The notes under the pieces: generated by a model
Seen by the model: only the letters and a program-made list of their open reading frames with translations
Databases searched by the model: none
What the model was told of the DNA's origin: nothing
Part shown: piece by piece, positions 26,101 to 35,429 of the stretch
Layout: each line of letters begins with the position of its first letter
How positions within the stretch are numbered: position 1 is the stretch's first letter
Program-made: the position numbers and the translations under genes
Assembly: GCA_958428545.1 (NCBI GenBank)
Contig: CAUAGM010000001.1
Span: 310,001 to 374,000, forward strand
Reading direction: 5' to 3'
From: an uncultured Arcanobacterium sp.
GTDB taxonomy: Bacteria; Actinomycetota; Actinomycetes; Actinomycetales; Actinomycetaceae
Length of the DNA stretch: 64,000 nt

Positions 26101-27108
26101 ATGAGGTGCAGCATAATGCCAAGTTTCGAGCTTCCTCAGGCCAGAGAGCTCACTGATGAAGAATTGCAGAAAATGCAGGCAAAATCGTGGGAGATCTACG
26201 AATATTTTGCTGATTTTTGCGAAAAACACAGCCTGCGCTTTTATGGCTGCGGGGGCTGCGTAATAGGAGCAGCGCGTGACGGAGCATTTATTCCGTGGGA
26301 TGACGATGTAGACGTATTTATGCCGCGCCCAGATTATGAGCGGCTTGCCGAACTATGGCAAAAAGAAGCCGATACCGAGCGTTTTAGCTATGTGCGCACA
26401 AACGCCACTATGCACACAGGCGATGTGATGGCAAAAATCTGCGATAATTTCACAACGGTTGTGAAACCTTATCAGGTGAATAAAAAAATACCTCAAGGCT
26501 TAATGCTCGATATTTTCCCGCTCGATGGAGCGCCTCGCCCAAAGAGTATGGCATGGTGGTGGCAAATGCTGATGGGGCAGCTATTTAATTTGTATAGTGT
26601 GGCAGAAGTGCCGAAGAACCATGGTGCAGTGATTGCTTTGGGATCTAAAATTGCTCTTGCTCTTCTTCCTCGTGCGCGTTGGCGATATAAAATGTGGCGT
26701 TGGTGCGAAAGGCAGATGAGTAAACGGGGTTACGATACTCACGAATGGACGGCAACGCTGTGCGAAGGCCCGAAAATAATGTTTATTCCATTTCGGCGTG
26801 AGTGGTTTGGAACTGGCATTGATATGCCGTTGAAAGTAGCCGGTGAGCAAAAGAAATTCCGTATGCCAGATAATTATGATGCATATCTACGAGCCGAATT
26901 TGGCGACGACTATCTCACGCCGCCCCCGCCAGAAAAGCAGCGCCCAGATCATCCGGTTTATTTCCTCGATCTTGATACTCCGTGCGAGCAGTATATGACG
27001 CATGGCTATTTTGATGAGCGTAAAGCTTTCCTTGGCGGAAAAACCGAGGAAAGAAGAAAAGAAACCGATAATTTTCAGGGCAAGGATACAAGTGAATACA
27101 CTGAATAA
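26101..27108 (+). CDS. LicD family phosphotransferase
   Basis: A 335-residue protein of the LicD nucleotidyltransferase-fold family, which transfers phosphocholine or related groups from a CDP/CMP-activated donor to a glycan. The core signature RFYGCGGCVIGAARDGAF then IPWDDDVDVFM (about 64-74) carries the metal-binding aspartates. The C-terminal LRAEFGDDYLTPP is also typical. Start choice is open between ATG 26101 (after GGAAAG) and ATG 26116 (after GAGG). It overlaps the following glycosyltransferase by 17 bp. The transferred group is not determined, but a CMP-activating enzyme is encoded at 39252. Confidence 0.9.
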   Translation: MRCSIMPSFELPQARELTDEELQKMQAKSWEIYEYFADFCEKHSLRFYGCGGCVIGAARDGAFIPWDDDVDVFMPRPDYERLAELWQKEADTERFSYVRTNATMHTGDVMAKICDNFTTVVKPYQVNKKIPQGLMLDIFPLDGAPRPKSMAWWWQMLMGQLFNLYSVAEVPKNHGAVIALGSKIALALLPRARWRYKMWRWCERQMSKRGYDTHEWTATLCEGPKIMFIPFRREWFGTGIDMPLKVAGEQKKFRMPDNYDAYLRAEFGDDYLTPPPPEKQRPDHPVYFLDLDTPCEQYMTHGYFDERKAFLGGKTEERRKETDNFQGKDTSEYTE

Positions 27109-28078
27109 TCCGCTTATCAGCATTGTGCTGCCTGTTTATAAGGTCGAAAAATACCTGCGTGAATGTTTAGATTCTATTGCGGCTCAAAGCTACGAAAATT
27201 TGCAGATCATTGCCGTTAATGATGGCTCTCCCGATGATTCTCAAAGTATTTTGGAAAGCTATGCCGATAAGCGCCTTGAAATAGTCACAAAAGAAAATGG
27301 AGGGCTTTCCAGTGCCCGTAATGCCGGCATTGCGTGCGCTCGCGGTGAGTATCTTTGTTTTGTTGATTCCGATGATGTGCTGCATCGTGATTTTGTGCGC
27401 GCTCTTTGGGAAGGAATAAACGAGAACAAAGCCGATCTGGCAGTATGCTCGCTTGTGCGTTTTTCTGATACTGACGATATAGATTCTTTGGCTTCAGATG
27501 CGCAGGCAGTGGCGTGGCAGGTACTTTCTCAAGATGAAGCAATTCAAGCACTGTATGGCGGCGCTTTGATGCAGCAGCTTACTGTAGCATGCTCAAAACT
27601 TTATCCTAGGCGTATCTATACGCAGCTGTATTTTCCGGAGGGGAAACTGCACGAAGATGTAGCAGTATCGCTTCCTGTGCTGATGCAGGCAGAGCGGATA
27701 GCCTTCACCTCCGCAGAGCTTTATTTATATCGGCATAATAATGCGTCGATCACCTCTACTCCTTCATGGAGCCATATCGATGGCGTGGATTTTTATGAGG
27801 AGCATTTTTCAATGCTGAATAATCGTGAAGGTGCCTATGCACCTCTTGCACTGCTTGCAGCTTTTAAGGCGGGAATCACCTGCTTGGCAGAGTTTGCTGC
27901 CGATGGAGCTTATCGTAAAGATTCGCGCTATCGAGAGCTTCAACAGCGTGTGCATGCGCTTTCGCAGCGTGTGGCGCTGAAAGGATTGAGAAAAGTAGAC
28001 GCCGCAACGGTGCTTGTAGCGCGAATAAATATCTCGCTTGCTGTGCGCGTATATCGGTTTGCACTGCGCATGAAATAA
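27092..28078 (+). CDS. family 2 glycosyltransferase
   Basis: A 328-residue cytoplasmic GT-A enzyme. The GTG at 27092 is preferred because AAGGA lies just upstream and the product then starts right at the conserved strand ISIVLPVYKVEKYLRECLDS. AVNDGSPDDS, ENGGLSSARNAG and the metal-binding VDSDD follow. The substrate is unknown. It overlaps the upstream LicD gene by 17 bp, so the two are translationally coupled and may act on the same sugar unit. It converges with the flippase gene across about 70 bp. Confidence 0.93.
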   Translation: MNTLNNPLISIVLPVYKVEKYLRECLDSIAAQSYENLQIIAVNDGSPDDSQSILESYADKRLEIVTKENGGLSSARNAGIACARGEYLCFVDSDDVLHRDFVRALWEGINENKADLAVCSLVRFSDTDDIDSLASDAQAVAWQVLSQDEAIQALYGGALMQQLTVACSKLYPRRIYTQLYFPEGKLHEDVAVSLPVLMQAERIAFTSAELYLYRHNNASITSTPSWSHIDGVDFYEEHFSMLNNREGAYAPLALLAAFKAGITCLAEFAADGAYRKDSRYRELQQRVHALSQRVALKGLRKVDAATVLVARINISLAVRVYRFALRMK

Positions 28079-28149
28079 TGTGCGTATAGAATACGTGCCC
28101 ATGAAATGAAATAGAGCGTATGTGAAATAGCGTGCGTGCTATACAGCCT

Positions 28150-29466
28150 CTATCCTTGATCGGCAGTGCGTGAAGTTTCGGCTTTATACTTTTTCCAATA
28201 CTTCACGACGGCAAGGCTTCGATAGAGCAAGATAATCATTTCGGTGCAGAAAGTAAGCAGCACGACTGAATATATGTTGAGAAAACCACAGGCGAACGCT
28301 ATGCTGAGCGCAGCCACGTGGAAAATAGAAGCTACGATCACGGATTGATTCACAGCTTTTGCTCCGCCGAGAGGGGAAAGGGTTGGAAATCCAAGCAGAT
28401 AGACTGGGAGTGTAATAAACAGAATAAGCATCATCAGCCGCAGCACTTTTCCTGCATCAGCAAATCCTGCTCCGAAAAACCAGCTGCACAGAGGCTCTGC
28501 GATAAAAGCGACCGCAATACAGCCCACAGTAATGATGGGCATTAAGCAGATGAGTATTTTTTTCAGCAGCTTAAAATCTTTATTGCGTACCATATAGGGG
28601 TAGAGACTGTCTGAGATTGGACCCATTGTTTGTTTCATGACGCTGAGCAGCTTATCGGCAGCGGTGTAGACGCCGATTGGTACGCTGGCAACAGGATAGA
28701 CGAATCCGAGAAGGAAGATATTGGTTGCTGTATAGATTGTGCTCGCCACGCGTGAGAAAAAGAACCATAAGGATTCTTTCAAAATCTTCCAAGAAAACGC
28801 TAGTGTGGGCCAACGCATTTTGTAGCCTAGTTTGAATATCATGTGCCCGTATACGTAAAGAACTGCAAGCAGGTTTCCGCCAAGATTAAGAGCAGGAACC
28901 ATCCAATAATCGCTTGGGCTGTGCATAAATACGAAAATTCCAATGGTGAAAAATGCGCGCAGAGCCACAGACGTAATGGTGATAGTCTGCATCTCTTCGA
29001 TACCGCGATAGAAGAAATCCAGCATAAAGCTCGCTGAGCATACTGAAAGAAAACAGAGAATGTAGAACCACGGATCGTCGTTCATTTTTTCCCAGAAAAA
29101 CGCCATCGGAAGGAGTATGGCAAGCCCTAAGCCGCTGAGTAAAAGTTTATCTAGCGTGACGGCTCCGACTATTTTTTCAACATAGGTTTTATTATCTCGG
29201 TTGCGAGTAATAGAAGCAGTGGCAGAAAGTAAAAAACCGAATTCAATAAACACGCTGAAATAAGCCATCACAGCCATTGCCCAGCCGATTTTGGCGTATA
29301 GTTCGGCTCCGAGAATTCGGGTCTGGTAGGGGGCAGTGATAAGAGAAAAGAAATAGCCGGAAAATACGAGTATATAGAGCATAATCGTATTTTTGAGCAG
29401 ACGTTTCTTATTTTTTTGTGCGCTCGCGCTGTTGGTTTGAGGTTTCTTTATCTCTTCTGCTTTCAT
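28150..29466 (-). CDS. polysaccharide flippase (Wzx/MOP family)
   Basis: A 438-residue integral membrane protein with about 12-14 predicted helices and a Lys/Asn-rich N-terminal tail. The start pattern (LLKNTIMLYILVFSGYFFSL, then YQTRILGAELYAKIGWA) and the repeated PISDSLYPYMVRN region resemble Gram-positive capsule flippases such as CpsJ/Cap33L. It would move the undecaprenyl-linked repeat unit to the outer membrane face for polymerisation by the protein at 30755. It faces the GT2 gene at 27092. Confidence 0.9.
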   Translation of the reverse strand: MKAEEIKKPQTNSASAQKNKKRLLKNTIMLYILVFSGYFFSLITAPYQTRILGAELYAKIGWAMAVMAYFSVFIEFGFLLSATASITRNRDNKTYVEKIVGAVTLDKLLLSGLGLAILLPMAFFWEKMNDDPWFYILCFLSVCSASFMLDFFYRGIEEMQTITITSVALRAFFTIGIFVFMHSPSDYWMVPALNLGGNLLAVLYVYGHMIFKLGYKMRWPTLAFSWKILKESLWFFFSRVASTIYTATNIFLLGFVYPVASVPIGVYTAADKLLSVMKQTMGPISDSLYPYMVRNKDFKLLKKILICLMPIITVGCIAVAFIAEPLCSWFFGAGFADAGKVLRLMMLILFITLPVYLLGFPTLSPLGGAKAVNQSVIVASIFHVAALSIAFACGFLNIYSVVLLTFCTEMIILLYRSLAVVKYWKKYKAETSRTADQG

Positions 29467-29636
29467 GCCGTCTACTTTCGTAACTATTCCTCATATAGTA
29501 AGTATTTGCTGGTGCGTGAGTGTTGGCTTACATGAGCTGGCTCATGCAGCGCTTCATTTTCGCAGGCAGTATCTGCCACTGTTCAAGAATTGTGTGCATC
29601 TTATAGATTGTTCATAGATGTGCAAGAGAGTATCGC

Positions 29637-30656
29637 TTAATAATTTCGATGCAGGATTTTGCGTGCGATGCTTTCTGCGCGCGAAAGAGCAACGAGGGCA
29701 GTATAGGCGTGACGCCGCGCTAAAGCGGCGTAGAGACGATAGCGCATATTCGTTTGCCGTAAGTACGGGTTGCGCCCCCAGTGTGGAAAATCTGTGTCGA
29801 AGCGGTTAAAAAGCTGTGCGGCTTGTACACGTGATGTGCGCAGCGGATAGAATTTCATCACGCAGGAAATGATTACCTCTACGATATACACATACTCAAT
29901 TTCTTGGGGAAACTTTCCCTCAGCTGCAGCGCGTATGCTTGCCATTGTGTCAAAAGAAGATTCGAATGAGGCGTGTGCGGTATTGGTGATTAAAGAGCCT
30001 TCATGAATCTGATAGTGATAAAGCGAGGTAGGCAGATATGCGACCTTATCTGCCCGAGCAAGAGCACTTTTTGTAAAGACGGTGTCTTCATGGCGCTTTC
30101 CTGTGCCGAAGTGAAGATTGTTTGCGTGCACAAAATCTGCTCGGTATGCCTTGCCGCATGTGCAGCTTCGGGCAAAGGCAAGTGCATAGTCAGTAGGCAC
30201 ATAGGTGAGAGAATCAGGAGATTGTGGGAGCATGGGGCACGCATGCTCTTTTGAATCATTTATAATTGTGGCGTCAAAAAGCAGCACATCGCATTTTTTT
30301 TGTGTGACGGCGCTGGATAATTCGCTGATCGCTCCAGGAATAAGTTCGTCGTCTGCGTCTAAGAAAATCAGATAATCGCCTGTTGCAGCGTCAATTCCTG
30401 CATTTCGAGCGTTGCCAGGGCCGGCGTTTTGCGAAAGTTCCAGTAGCTTCCAATTATTTCGCGCTGCTGCTTCGCGCAATAGTGATGATTCTTCGTAGTG
30501 AGAAGCATCATTTACGATAATCACTTCCATATCTGTGGGTGCTTGCGCATGAGATTCGCATTGTGTGTGAAGTACCTTTTCAAGGCGCGGCAGGAATTGC
30601 GCTGCATTGTAAAAAGGAATGATTACGCTAAACATCATGTATTTAGTATTGCACAT
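29637..30656 (-). CDS. family 2 glycosyltransferase
   Basis: A 339-residue GT-A enzyme with SVIIPFYNAAQFLPRL, VIIVNDASHYEES, NAGPGNARNAGIDA and the metal-binding FLDADDEL. The C-terminal third is Ala/Arg/Tyr-rich with no further recognisable domain. Starts at 30656, 30638 and 30635 are all ATG with little Shine-Dalgarno support; the last two give a product beginning at the conserved first strand. It is divergent from the polymerase gene across an AT-rich 98-bp region that probably holds both promoters. Confidence 0.9.
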   Translation of the reverse strand: MCNTKYMMFSVIIPFYNAAQFLPRLEKVLHTQCESHAQAPTDMEVIIVNDASHYEESSLLREAAARNNWKLLELSQNAGPGNARNAGIDAATGDYLIFLDADDELIPGAISELSSAVTQKKCDVLLFDATIINDSKEHACPMLPQSPDSLTYVPTDYALAFARSCTCGKAYRADFVHANNLHFGTGKRHEDTVFTKSALARADKVAYLPTSLYHYQIHEGSLITNTAHASFESSFDTMASIRAAAEGKFPQEIEYVYIVEVIISCVMKFYPLRTSRVQAAQLFNRFDTDFPHWGRNPYLRQTNMRYRLYAALARRHAYTALVALSRAESIARKILHRNY

Positions 30657-30754
30657 CTGCTTTGTTTATAAAGATACCCTTTTTTATTTGTGATAAATTT
30701 ACATAGAAAAATTTATTGTGTCTTTTATATGATTCTCAATCGTAAGGTAATTGC

Positions 30755-32347
30755 GTGAATAATGTAGTGGAGCAAATGGGGTCTGAGCCGATGAGTTATT
30801 CTGCCGCTTGTGCTGATGGCAGTATCTGCACAGAGCGCAGCGGCCTAAGGGCAAAAATTGTGGCAGGATTTTTTAATCCTATCTATTGTGTGAGTGTCTA
30901 TTTTGTGTATCTGCTTCTTCGTCAAATAGCTATTGCTGGTGATTTTTTGGGGGCTGTGCAGTATCTGCTTGTGGCGTGGGCATATCTGATTATTATCTAT
31001 AAATTGCTCAAGGATCGTTCGTTTTTTCAAGCGCCGTGGCTGAAAGTTTTGATGTTGTTGCTTGTGAGCGCTGCGATCACGCTTGCACTGAATTTTTCTT
31101 TTAATCCCGGCGCGCAAATAAAATCTGCGATATTGCTTACGATAGTTATTCTGCTCGTCTATCCGCTTGGCAGTTATATTGCTCGCAGCCCGCGTCCTTA
31201 TCGTGAATTTGCGAAAGTATTGCTGCCTGCGCAAATAATCACGGGATTGCAGGCGCTCACGTCGATGCTGATGATTGCTGTGGGCTATACGTTTCTCGAT
31301 AAATTTGCAGGGAGTATTCGCCATCTCGGAGTGCAGTCTATTACATATGGCAATAGTCGAGTATTTATTGTGTTTGGCATGAACATGGATTCAAACCATG
31401 CTGCCCTTTTTGGAATTATCAGTGTTTTTGTGACAACGTGGGCGTTCATCTATCGCGGCAAAATTTTTGCCACACTGCGCGGGCAGCGCATCTATAGAGT
31501 GCTTTATTGGATAAATCTGGTTTTGCTTGTTCTTGCGATTCCAGCATGCAACTCGCGTGGAGCACGTCTTTCATTTTTCACTGCCACAGGAATTGTTTTC
31601 CTTTGGCTGATTGCGGTGTATTATCGCCGAAGTGAATGTATGCGCAAGAAAGCGAAATCTCTTCTCGTTGTGTGGGTTGTAATTATCGCAGGCGCAGGCT
31701 ATATCAGCGCAAATGCCCTCATAGATTCGGTGGTTGATCAAGAAATCGCATATTATTCAAAAATTTTCGCTCTGCTGCATTCAGAAAATTCGGAGAAAAA
31801 GGGCGCGGATTGGAAGATGCTCGGTGATGTTGATCTTCTTGGTTCCAATAAAGGAGAGGTGGAAAAATCGGCGCGCGTCTATATTTGGGAAGAAACTTTT
31901 GATTTATGGAAGAAGCACCCAATAGTAGGGATTGGTCCGTACAATACTCAAGATTATGCAAAAGCTGAGCACTTGCCAAGCGAAAAGAAAATGCTCGAAC
32001 GCGGTTTTGCCGTGCATAATTCTTATCTCGATGTGCTCATTAGCTATGGAGCAGTTGGCTTTGGGATTTATGTGGTATTTTTTGTGGGCTGTTTGGTCAG
32101 CTATGCAAAAGCGCTGAAACGGCGGCATACCGATTGGGCGGATGTCTTGCTTGGCACAGCATGGATCGTCATGATGGTTGGAGTGCTGTTTTTGACTGAT
32201 TCTTTCCTGGGCTTTGATTATATGTTTGGCTTGTTGATGCTTATTATGAGCTTCCTTATATCACGCCCTTTCTCTGAGAAGCTAAAACTTCCTGTTGTGA
32301 TAGCGCGTGAGGCGGAGTTAGTGCCAAGCGTCAAAGGGAATCAATAA
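30755..32347 (+). CDS. O-antigen ligase / Wzy-like polysaccharide polymerase
   Basis: A 530-residue membrane protein with roughly 12 hydrophobic helices. A large polar loop of about 110 residues lies near positions 325-435 (from NALIDSVVDQEI to FAVHNSYLDVLISYG), and it includes GIGPYNTQDYAKAEH and AVHNSYLD. This is the arrangement of the Wzy/WaaL family, where the HN/NxxLD region is diagnostic. It would polymerise flipped repeat units outside the membrane. The GTG at 30755 follows TAAGG. The frameshifted glycosyltransferase starts 11 bp downstream, so the two share a transcript. Confidence 0.88.
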   Translation: MNNVVEQMGSEPMSYSAACADGSICTERSGLRAKIVAGFFNPIYCVSVYFVYLLLRQIAIAGDFLGAVQYLLVAWAYLIIIYKLLKDRSFFQAPWLKVLMLLLVSAAITLALNFSFNPGAQIKSAILLTIVILLVYPLGSYIARSPRPYREFAKVLLPAQIITGLQALTSMLMIAVGYTFLDKFAGSIRHLGVQSITYGNSRVFIVFGMNMDSNHAALFGIISVFVTTWAFIYRGKIFATLRGQRIYRVLYWINLVLLVLAIPACNSRGARLSFFTATGIVFLWLIAVYYRRSECMRKKAKSLLVVWVVIIAGAGYISANALIDSVVDQEIAYYSKIFALLHSENSEKKGADWKMLGDVDLLGSNKGEVEKSARVYIWEETFDLWKKHPIVGIGPYNTQDYAKAEHLPSEKKMLERGFAVHNSYLDVLISYGAVGFGIYVVFFVGCLVSYAKALKRRHTDWADVLLGTAWIVMMVGVLFLTDSFLGFDYMFGLLMLIMSFLISRPFSEKLKLPVVIAREAELVPSVKGNQ

Positions 32348-32358
32348 AGAAGATTCTG

Positions 32359-33479
32359 ATGAGAATACTGCACGTGATGGCATCATGCGCTTGCGTTTCC
32401 GGTGTAGCGCAAACAGTGATGAATTATTATCGCCAAATATCTTCGGATGTTTCTTTTGATTTCTTGGTGTTTTGGGATGAAAGCTCGAGTTTTCGCCAAG
32501 AAATAGAGCAGATGGGGGGGGGCGCTTATTTCTCACACCTGAGCCGAGTGCGTGTTCGTTGAGAAAGTATTGGCGTTTCGTTGATCATTTCTTTGCTGAG
32601 CATGCGAATGAGTATGCTGCCGTGCAGCTTTACGATCTGTATCTCAATCCAGTGATTTTTCCTATTGCTAAAAAATATGGCGTGAATGTGCGGATTGCTC
32701 ACAGCCATTCTTCTAAGTTTTCTGAATCTTCTGCTTCTGCTTTACGAAATTGGCTGCTTTATCGTTCACTGCCCTGCCTTTCTACTCACTTCTGGGCGGC
32801 TTCTCATATTGCAGGCAAAACGGCTTTTGGTGCGCGGATCGATTCAGCTGGAAAAATCACGGTCGTCAATAATGCAATCTCTATTGAACGCTTCGCGTAT
32901 AGCGTGAGTGACCGAGAAAAAATTCGGCGCGAGTTTTCTATTCCTGATGATGCTTTTGTGCTTGGGCATATCGGGCGTTTTACGCTTCCGAAAAACCACG
33001 AATTTTTGCTGCGGGTATTTTCTGAAGTTAAGCAGCAGCGCCCCCGATTCCTATCTGCTTTTAATCGGAGCGGACGGCACATTGCTTCCATCTGTGCGCA
33101 GGCGTGCTAGAGAGCTTGGAATTGCAGATTCTGTAATATTCACAGGGCTTCGCTCAGATATTGGGGCGCTTTTGAACGCGATGGATGCTTTCTGCTTGCC
33201 GTCTCGATTTGAGGGCCTAGGTATTGCATTGATCGAAGCTCAGGCAAATGGCCTTCCGTGCCTTTCTTCCGATCACGTACCTAGTGAAGCAAGAATTCTG
33301 CCCACGCATAGGCAGCTTAGCTTGCATGATCCAGCGAATCAATGGGCAGATATGCTTGTATCTTTTCCTCGGAGCGTTTCAAAAATCCAGAAAATCTCGT
33401 GACGAAGCATGGATTTAATATCGAGCACGAAGCGCGTATGCTCGTGGATCGATACCAAAAGATCACAGGCGCTCTATAA
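32359..33479 (+). pseudogene. family 4 glycosyltransferase (EpsF-like) broken by three single-base frameshifts
   Basis: Three consecutive reading frames together encode one GT4 enzyme of about 370 residues. It runs from MRILHVMASCACVSGVAQTV through RKYWRFVDHFFAEH and IGRFTLPKNHEFLLRVFSE to the FCLPSRFEGLGIALIEAQ nucleotide-sugar site and a helical tail ending DRYQKITGAL. The breaks are at about 32543-32545 (adding one C restores HLSPSACSLRKYW), at the C5 run 33041-33045 (removing one C restores VKQQRPDSYLLLIGA), and at the A5 run 33381-33385 (adding one A restores SKNPENLVTKHGFNIEH). All three are in or beside short homopolymers, so sequencing error and real decay are both possible. A G9 tract lies in the first segment. 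Confidence 0.88.
32514..32522 (+). repeat. G9 tract inside the glycosyltransferase reading frame
   Basis: Nine consecutive G encode Met-Gly-Gly-Gly in the first segment of the broken GT4 gene. With nine G the frame on both sides agrees with the family pattern (EQMGGGAYFSHLS), so this length is the in-frame state. A change of one G would shut the gene off, as in phase-variable surface glycan genes. Confidence 0.75.
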
Positions 33480-33625
33480 CTGAGCTGCATTTTAAACGCT
33501 CTGGATAAAGGAAACCTATTGCTATATGGGCTGCGTTGAGCCTGCGGGCAATCGCATTTCTTTATGAAATCGCGAGGACAGGAGCGCTCGTATGCCTCAA
33601 TATCCCGTGATATCTCTTTTTATCG

Positions 33626-34324
33626 CTATTCGTTGTATTCGTAAGTGAGCGTGCCTTGAGAAGCATTGAGAAACGTCACGTAATCAAAATCGTCCAGCCA
33701 TCTAGAAAGAGAGAGTTTCGTTTTTGTTGCAAAAATTTTGCCTGGAAAATAGTGGGGTTTGCTATAGACCGGCAGGTGTACAACGGGTAAATCTTTGGCA
33801 GTAGCCGCAGAATTTTTACTCGTCACCAGCACTTTATGTGTATAAGGTGCATTCTGAAAAAGCTCGTAAATAGGGCTATCGGCCGGAATATCTTGTGAGG
33901 ATTCGAATATCATGCAGATATTTTCCAGATTGATTCGCCGCGATCGCTCTTCCCATTTTTCTTTTGCTGAAGAGAAATGGGAATAATGCTGAAAATAGAT
34001 CGTAAGCGTCGGGAGATTAGTTGTGGGCAGAGGGGTGAGCTGCCCTACAGGATAATCAATGCCCTTTTCGTGTATCTCAGTAAGATCAGCTCCGTATTGA
34101 GGGCAGTAGTGGCGTATGTGGGCTGCATAAGTGAAAAAATCTTCAGCAGACAACCATAGATTTATGGTAGGAGAGAGAAAGCGCATACCGCAGTCGTGAT
34201 AGATCACCCCTGCAATGCAGTTATTTGAAATAATCGTCACGTCGCGATTTTTAAGACGCTTATTTCGCCATATATGCCAATGCGTGAGCATCGTATCTTT
34301 TATCTTGTGAAGATATGCATCCAT
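33626..34324 (-). CDS. DUF1919 family protein (exopolysaccharide biosynthesis)
   Basis: A 232-residue cytoplasmic protein. The reading frame is open upstream to 34657, but that part overlaps the GT2 gene and has no family features. The ATG at 34324, directly after the GT2 stop, is the natural start and gives MDAYLHKIKDTMLTHWHIW. DUF1919 features are RLKNRDVTIISNNCIAGVIY, the LSPTINLWLSAEDFF stretch and the C-terminal RWLDDFDYVTFLNAS. Members occur in capsule and exopolysaccharide loci and may be glycosyltransferases, but no reaction is established. It is tightly coupled to the upstream GT2 and LicD-like genes. Confidence 0.82.
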   Translation of the reverse strand: MDAYLHKIKDTMLTHWHIWRNKRLKNRDVTIISNNCIAGVIYHDCGMRFLSPTINLWLSAEDFFTYAAHIRHYCPQYGADLTEIHEKGIDYPVGQLTPLPTTNLPTLTIYFQHYSHFSSAKEKWEERSRRINLENICMIFESSQDIPADSPIYELFQNAPYTHKVLVTSKNSAATAKDLPVVHLPVYSKPHYFPGKIFATKTKLSLSRWLDDFDYVTFLNASQGTLTYEYNE

Positions 34325-34326
34325 CG

Positions 34327-35400
34327 TTATTGCCCTTTCTTGAGGAGGTGGAGAATGCTCCGCGCCGCACCCGAAATAATTCCTCTCCACGTGCCGATCC
34401 CGTAGGAAATATGCAATATAGGAAAAATAAGCGGCAGGCAGATAGATGCTGGCGTCAAAGGCTTGATAGAAAGAAGAGAGAGCAAGCTTAGTGCTAGATC
34501 GGCAAGTGCGTAGCTTCCCAGAAGAAGAAAAAGAGGAATACTCATACCGAATAAGGCGAGCATTATTCCTCCGATCATAGCTCCCACAAAAGCGGCTGGC
34601 ACGAGGTGATATATTTCTATACAGCCTGGCTGAATAAAAAGAGTGCGCCCTATCCAATATCCGTTCGCGTGTTTTTGCTTTGCCATCGCTGATAGGCTTG
34701 GGCGGATAATTTGCTCGGAATATATCCGAGAATCGAAACGGATTTTGTAGCCAGCTTTTCGGATACGATACGAATAGTCGTTATCTTCGGTGCGGGTGAG
34801 ATCTTCATTGAAGTATCCAACATCTTCTATCACGCATCTGCGATAGCCTGGGTGGAAAACAGAGCTTGTGTATTGTGGATCTGCAGGGGCATCGCCATCG
34901 TTAGCCTTTGCTCCGCTGCGATATTTAGCGATAGAAGCTCCGAAAAGCGATTCTTCTGCAGCATGCAGCACTCGCTGCCAATTGCTCGCATTAGGTGGGA
35001 CGATTGTGGGGCGAGGACCTCCTGCAACAGCTTCGTCTTCCTGAAGCACTTCAACCACGCTGCTCAAAAAATTTTGCGCAATGCGTGCGTGCGCATCAAC
35101 TCGCACAAGCACCTCGCCTGTGGCGTGTGCGAGAAACACATTCCACCCGTGGGGAAGAGTTTTCCCAGGGTTAGGCAGAGTAATGACGGATTCAAAATTT
35201 TTTGCTTCCTGTGCAAACTTTTCCATAAGCGCAGGAGTTGAATCATGCGATCCGCTGTCTATAAGTAGCAGTTGGATACGTTCGTGGGGATAATCTTGCG
35301 CTTCAATGCACGAAAGCATATCGGGAAGATAAGACTCTTCATTCAAAGCAATAATGCCCACGGAAATTCTTGGGTGGATGAGCTGCTTAAAAGATGGCAT
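34327..35400 (-). CDS. membrane-associated family 2 glycosyltransferase (ExoA/SuccA-like)
   Basis: The ATG at 35400 is chosen because AGGAG precedes it correctly; an upstream ATG at 35433 would overlap the LicD-like gene. The product has 357 residues. The GT-A part shows ISVGIIALNEESYLPDMLSC, LLLIDSGSHDST, a VRVDAHARI metal site and the TRTEDNDYSYRIRKAGYKI acceptor region. Three or four membrane helices follow from about residue 255. The combination fits ExoA-type glycosyltransferases that add sugars to a lipid-linked chain at the inner membrane face. It lies between a LicD-like gene and the DUF1919 gene in one operon. Confidence 0.91.
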   Translation of the reverse strand: MPSFKQLIHPRISVGIIALNEESYLPDMLSCIEAQDYPHERIQLLLIDSGSHDSTPALMEKFAQEAKNFESVITLPNPGKTLPHGWNVFLAHATGEVLVRVDAHARIAQNFLSSVVEVLQEDEAVAGGPRPTIVPPNASNWQRVLHAAEESLFGASIAKYRSGAKANDGDAPADPQYTSSVFHPGYRRCVIEDVGYFNEDLTRTEDNDYSYRIRKAGYKIRFDSRIYSEQIIRPSLSAMAKQKHANGYWIGRTLFIQPGCIEIYHLVPAAFVGAMIGGIMLALFGMSIPLFLLLGSYALADLALSLLSLLSIKPLTPASICLPLIFPILHISYGIGTWRGIISGAARSILHLLKKGQ

Positions 35401-35429
35401 AAGGCTCCTAAAAATAATAGAAGTAGGGA

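Noticed and set aside
32559..33402. two separate short glycosyltransferase genes
   Set aside because: The frames join end to end into one GT4 domain order; neither part has its own start signal or complete domain.
34325..34657. upstream extension of the DUF1919 frame
   Set aside because: The extra 111 codons lie wholly inside the GT2 gene and have no family similarity; the ATG at 34324 fits the family and the operon.
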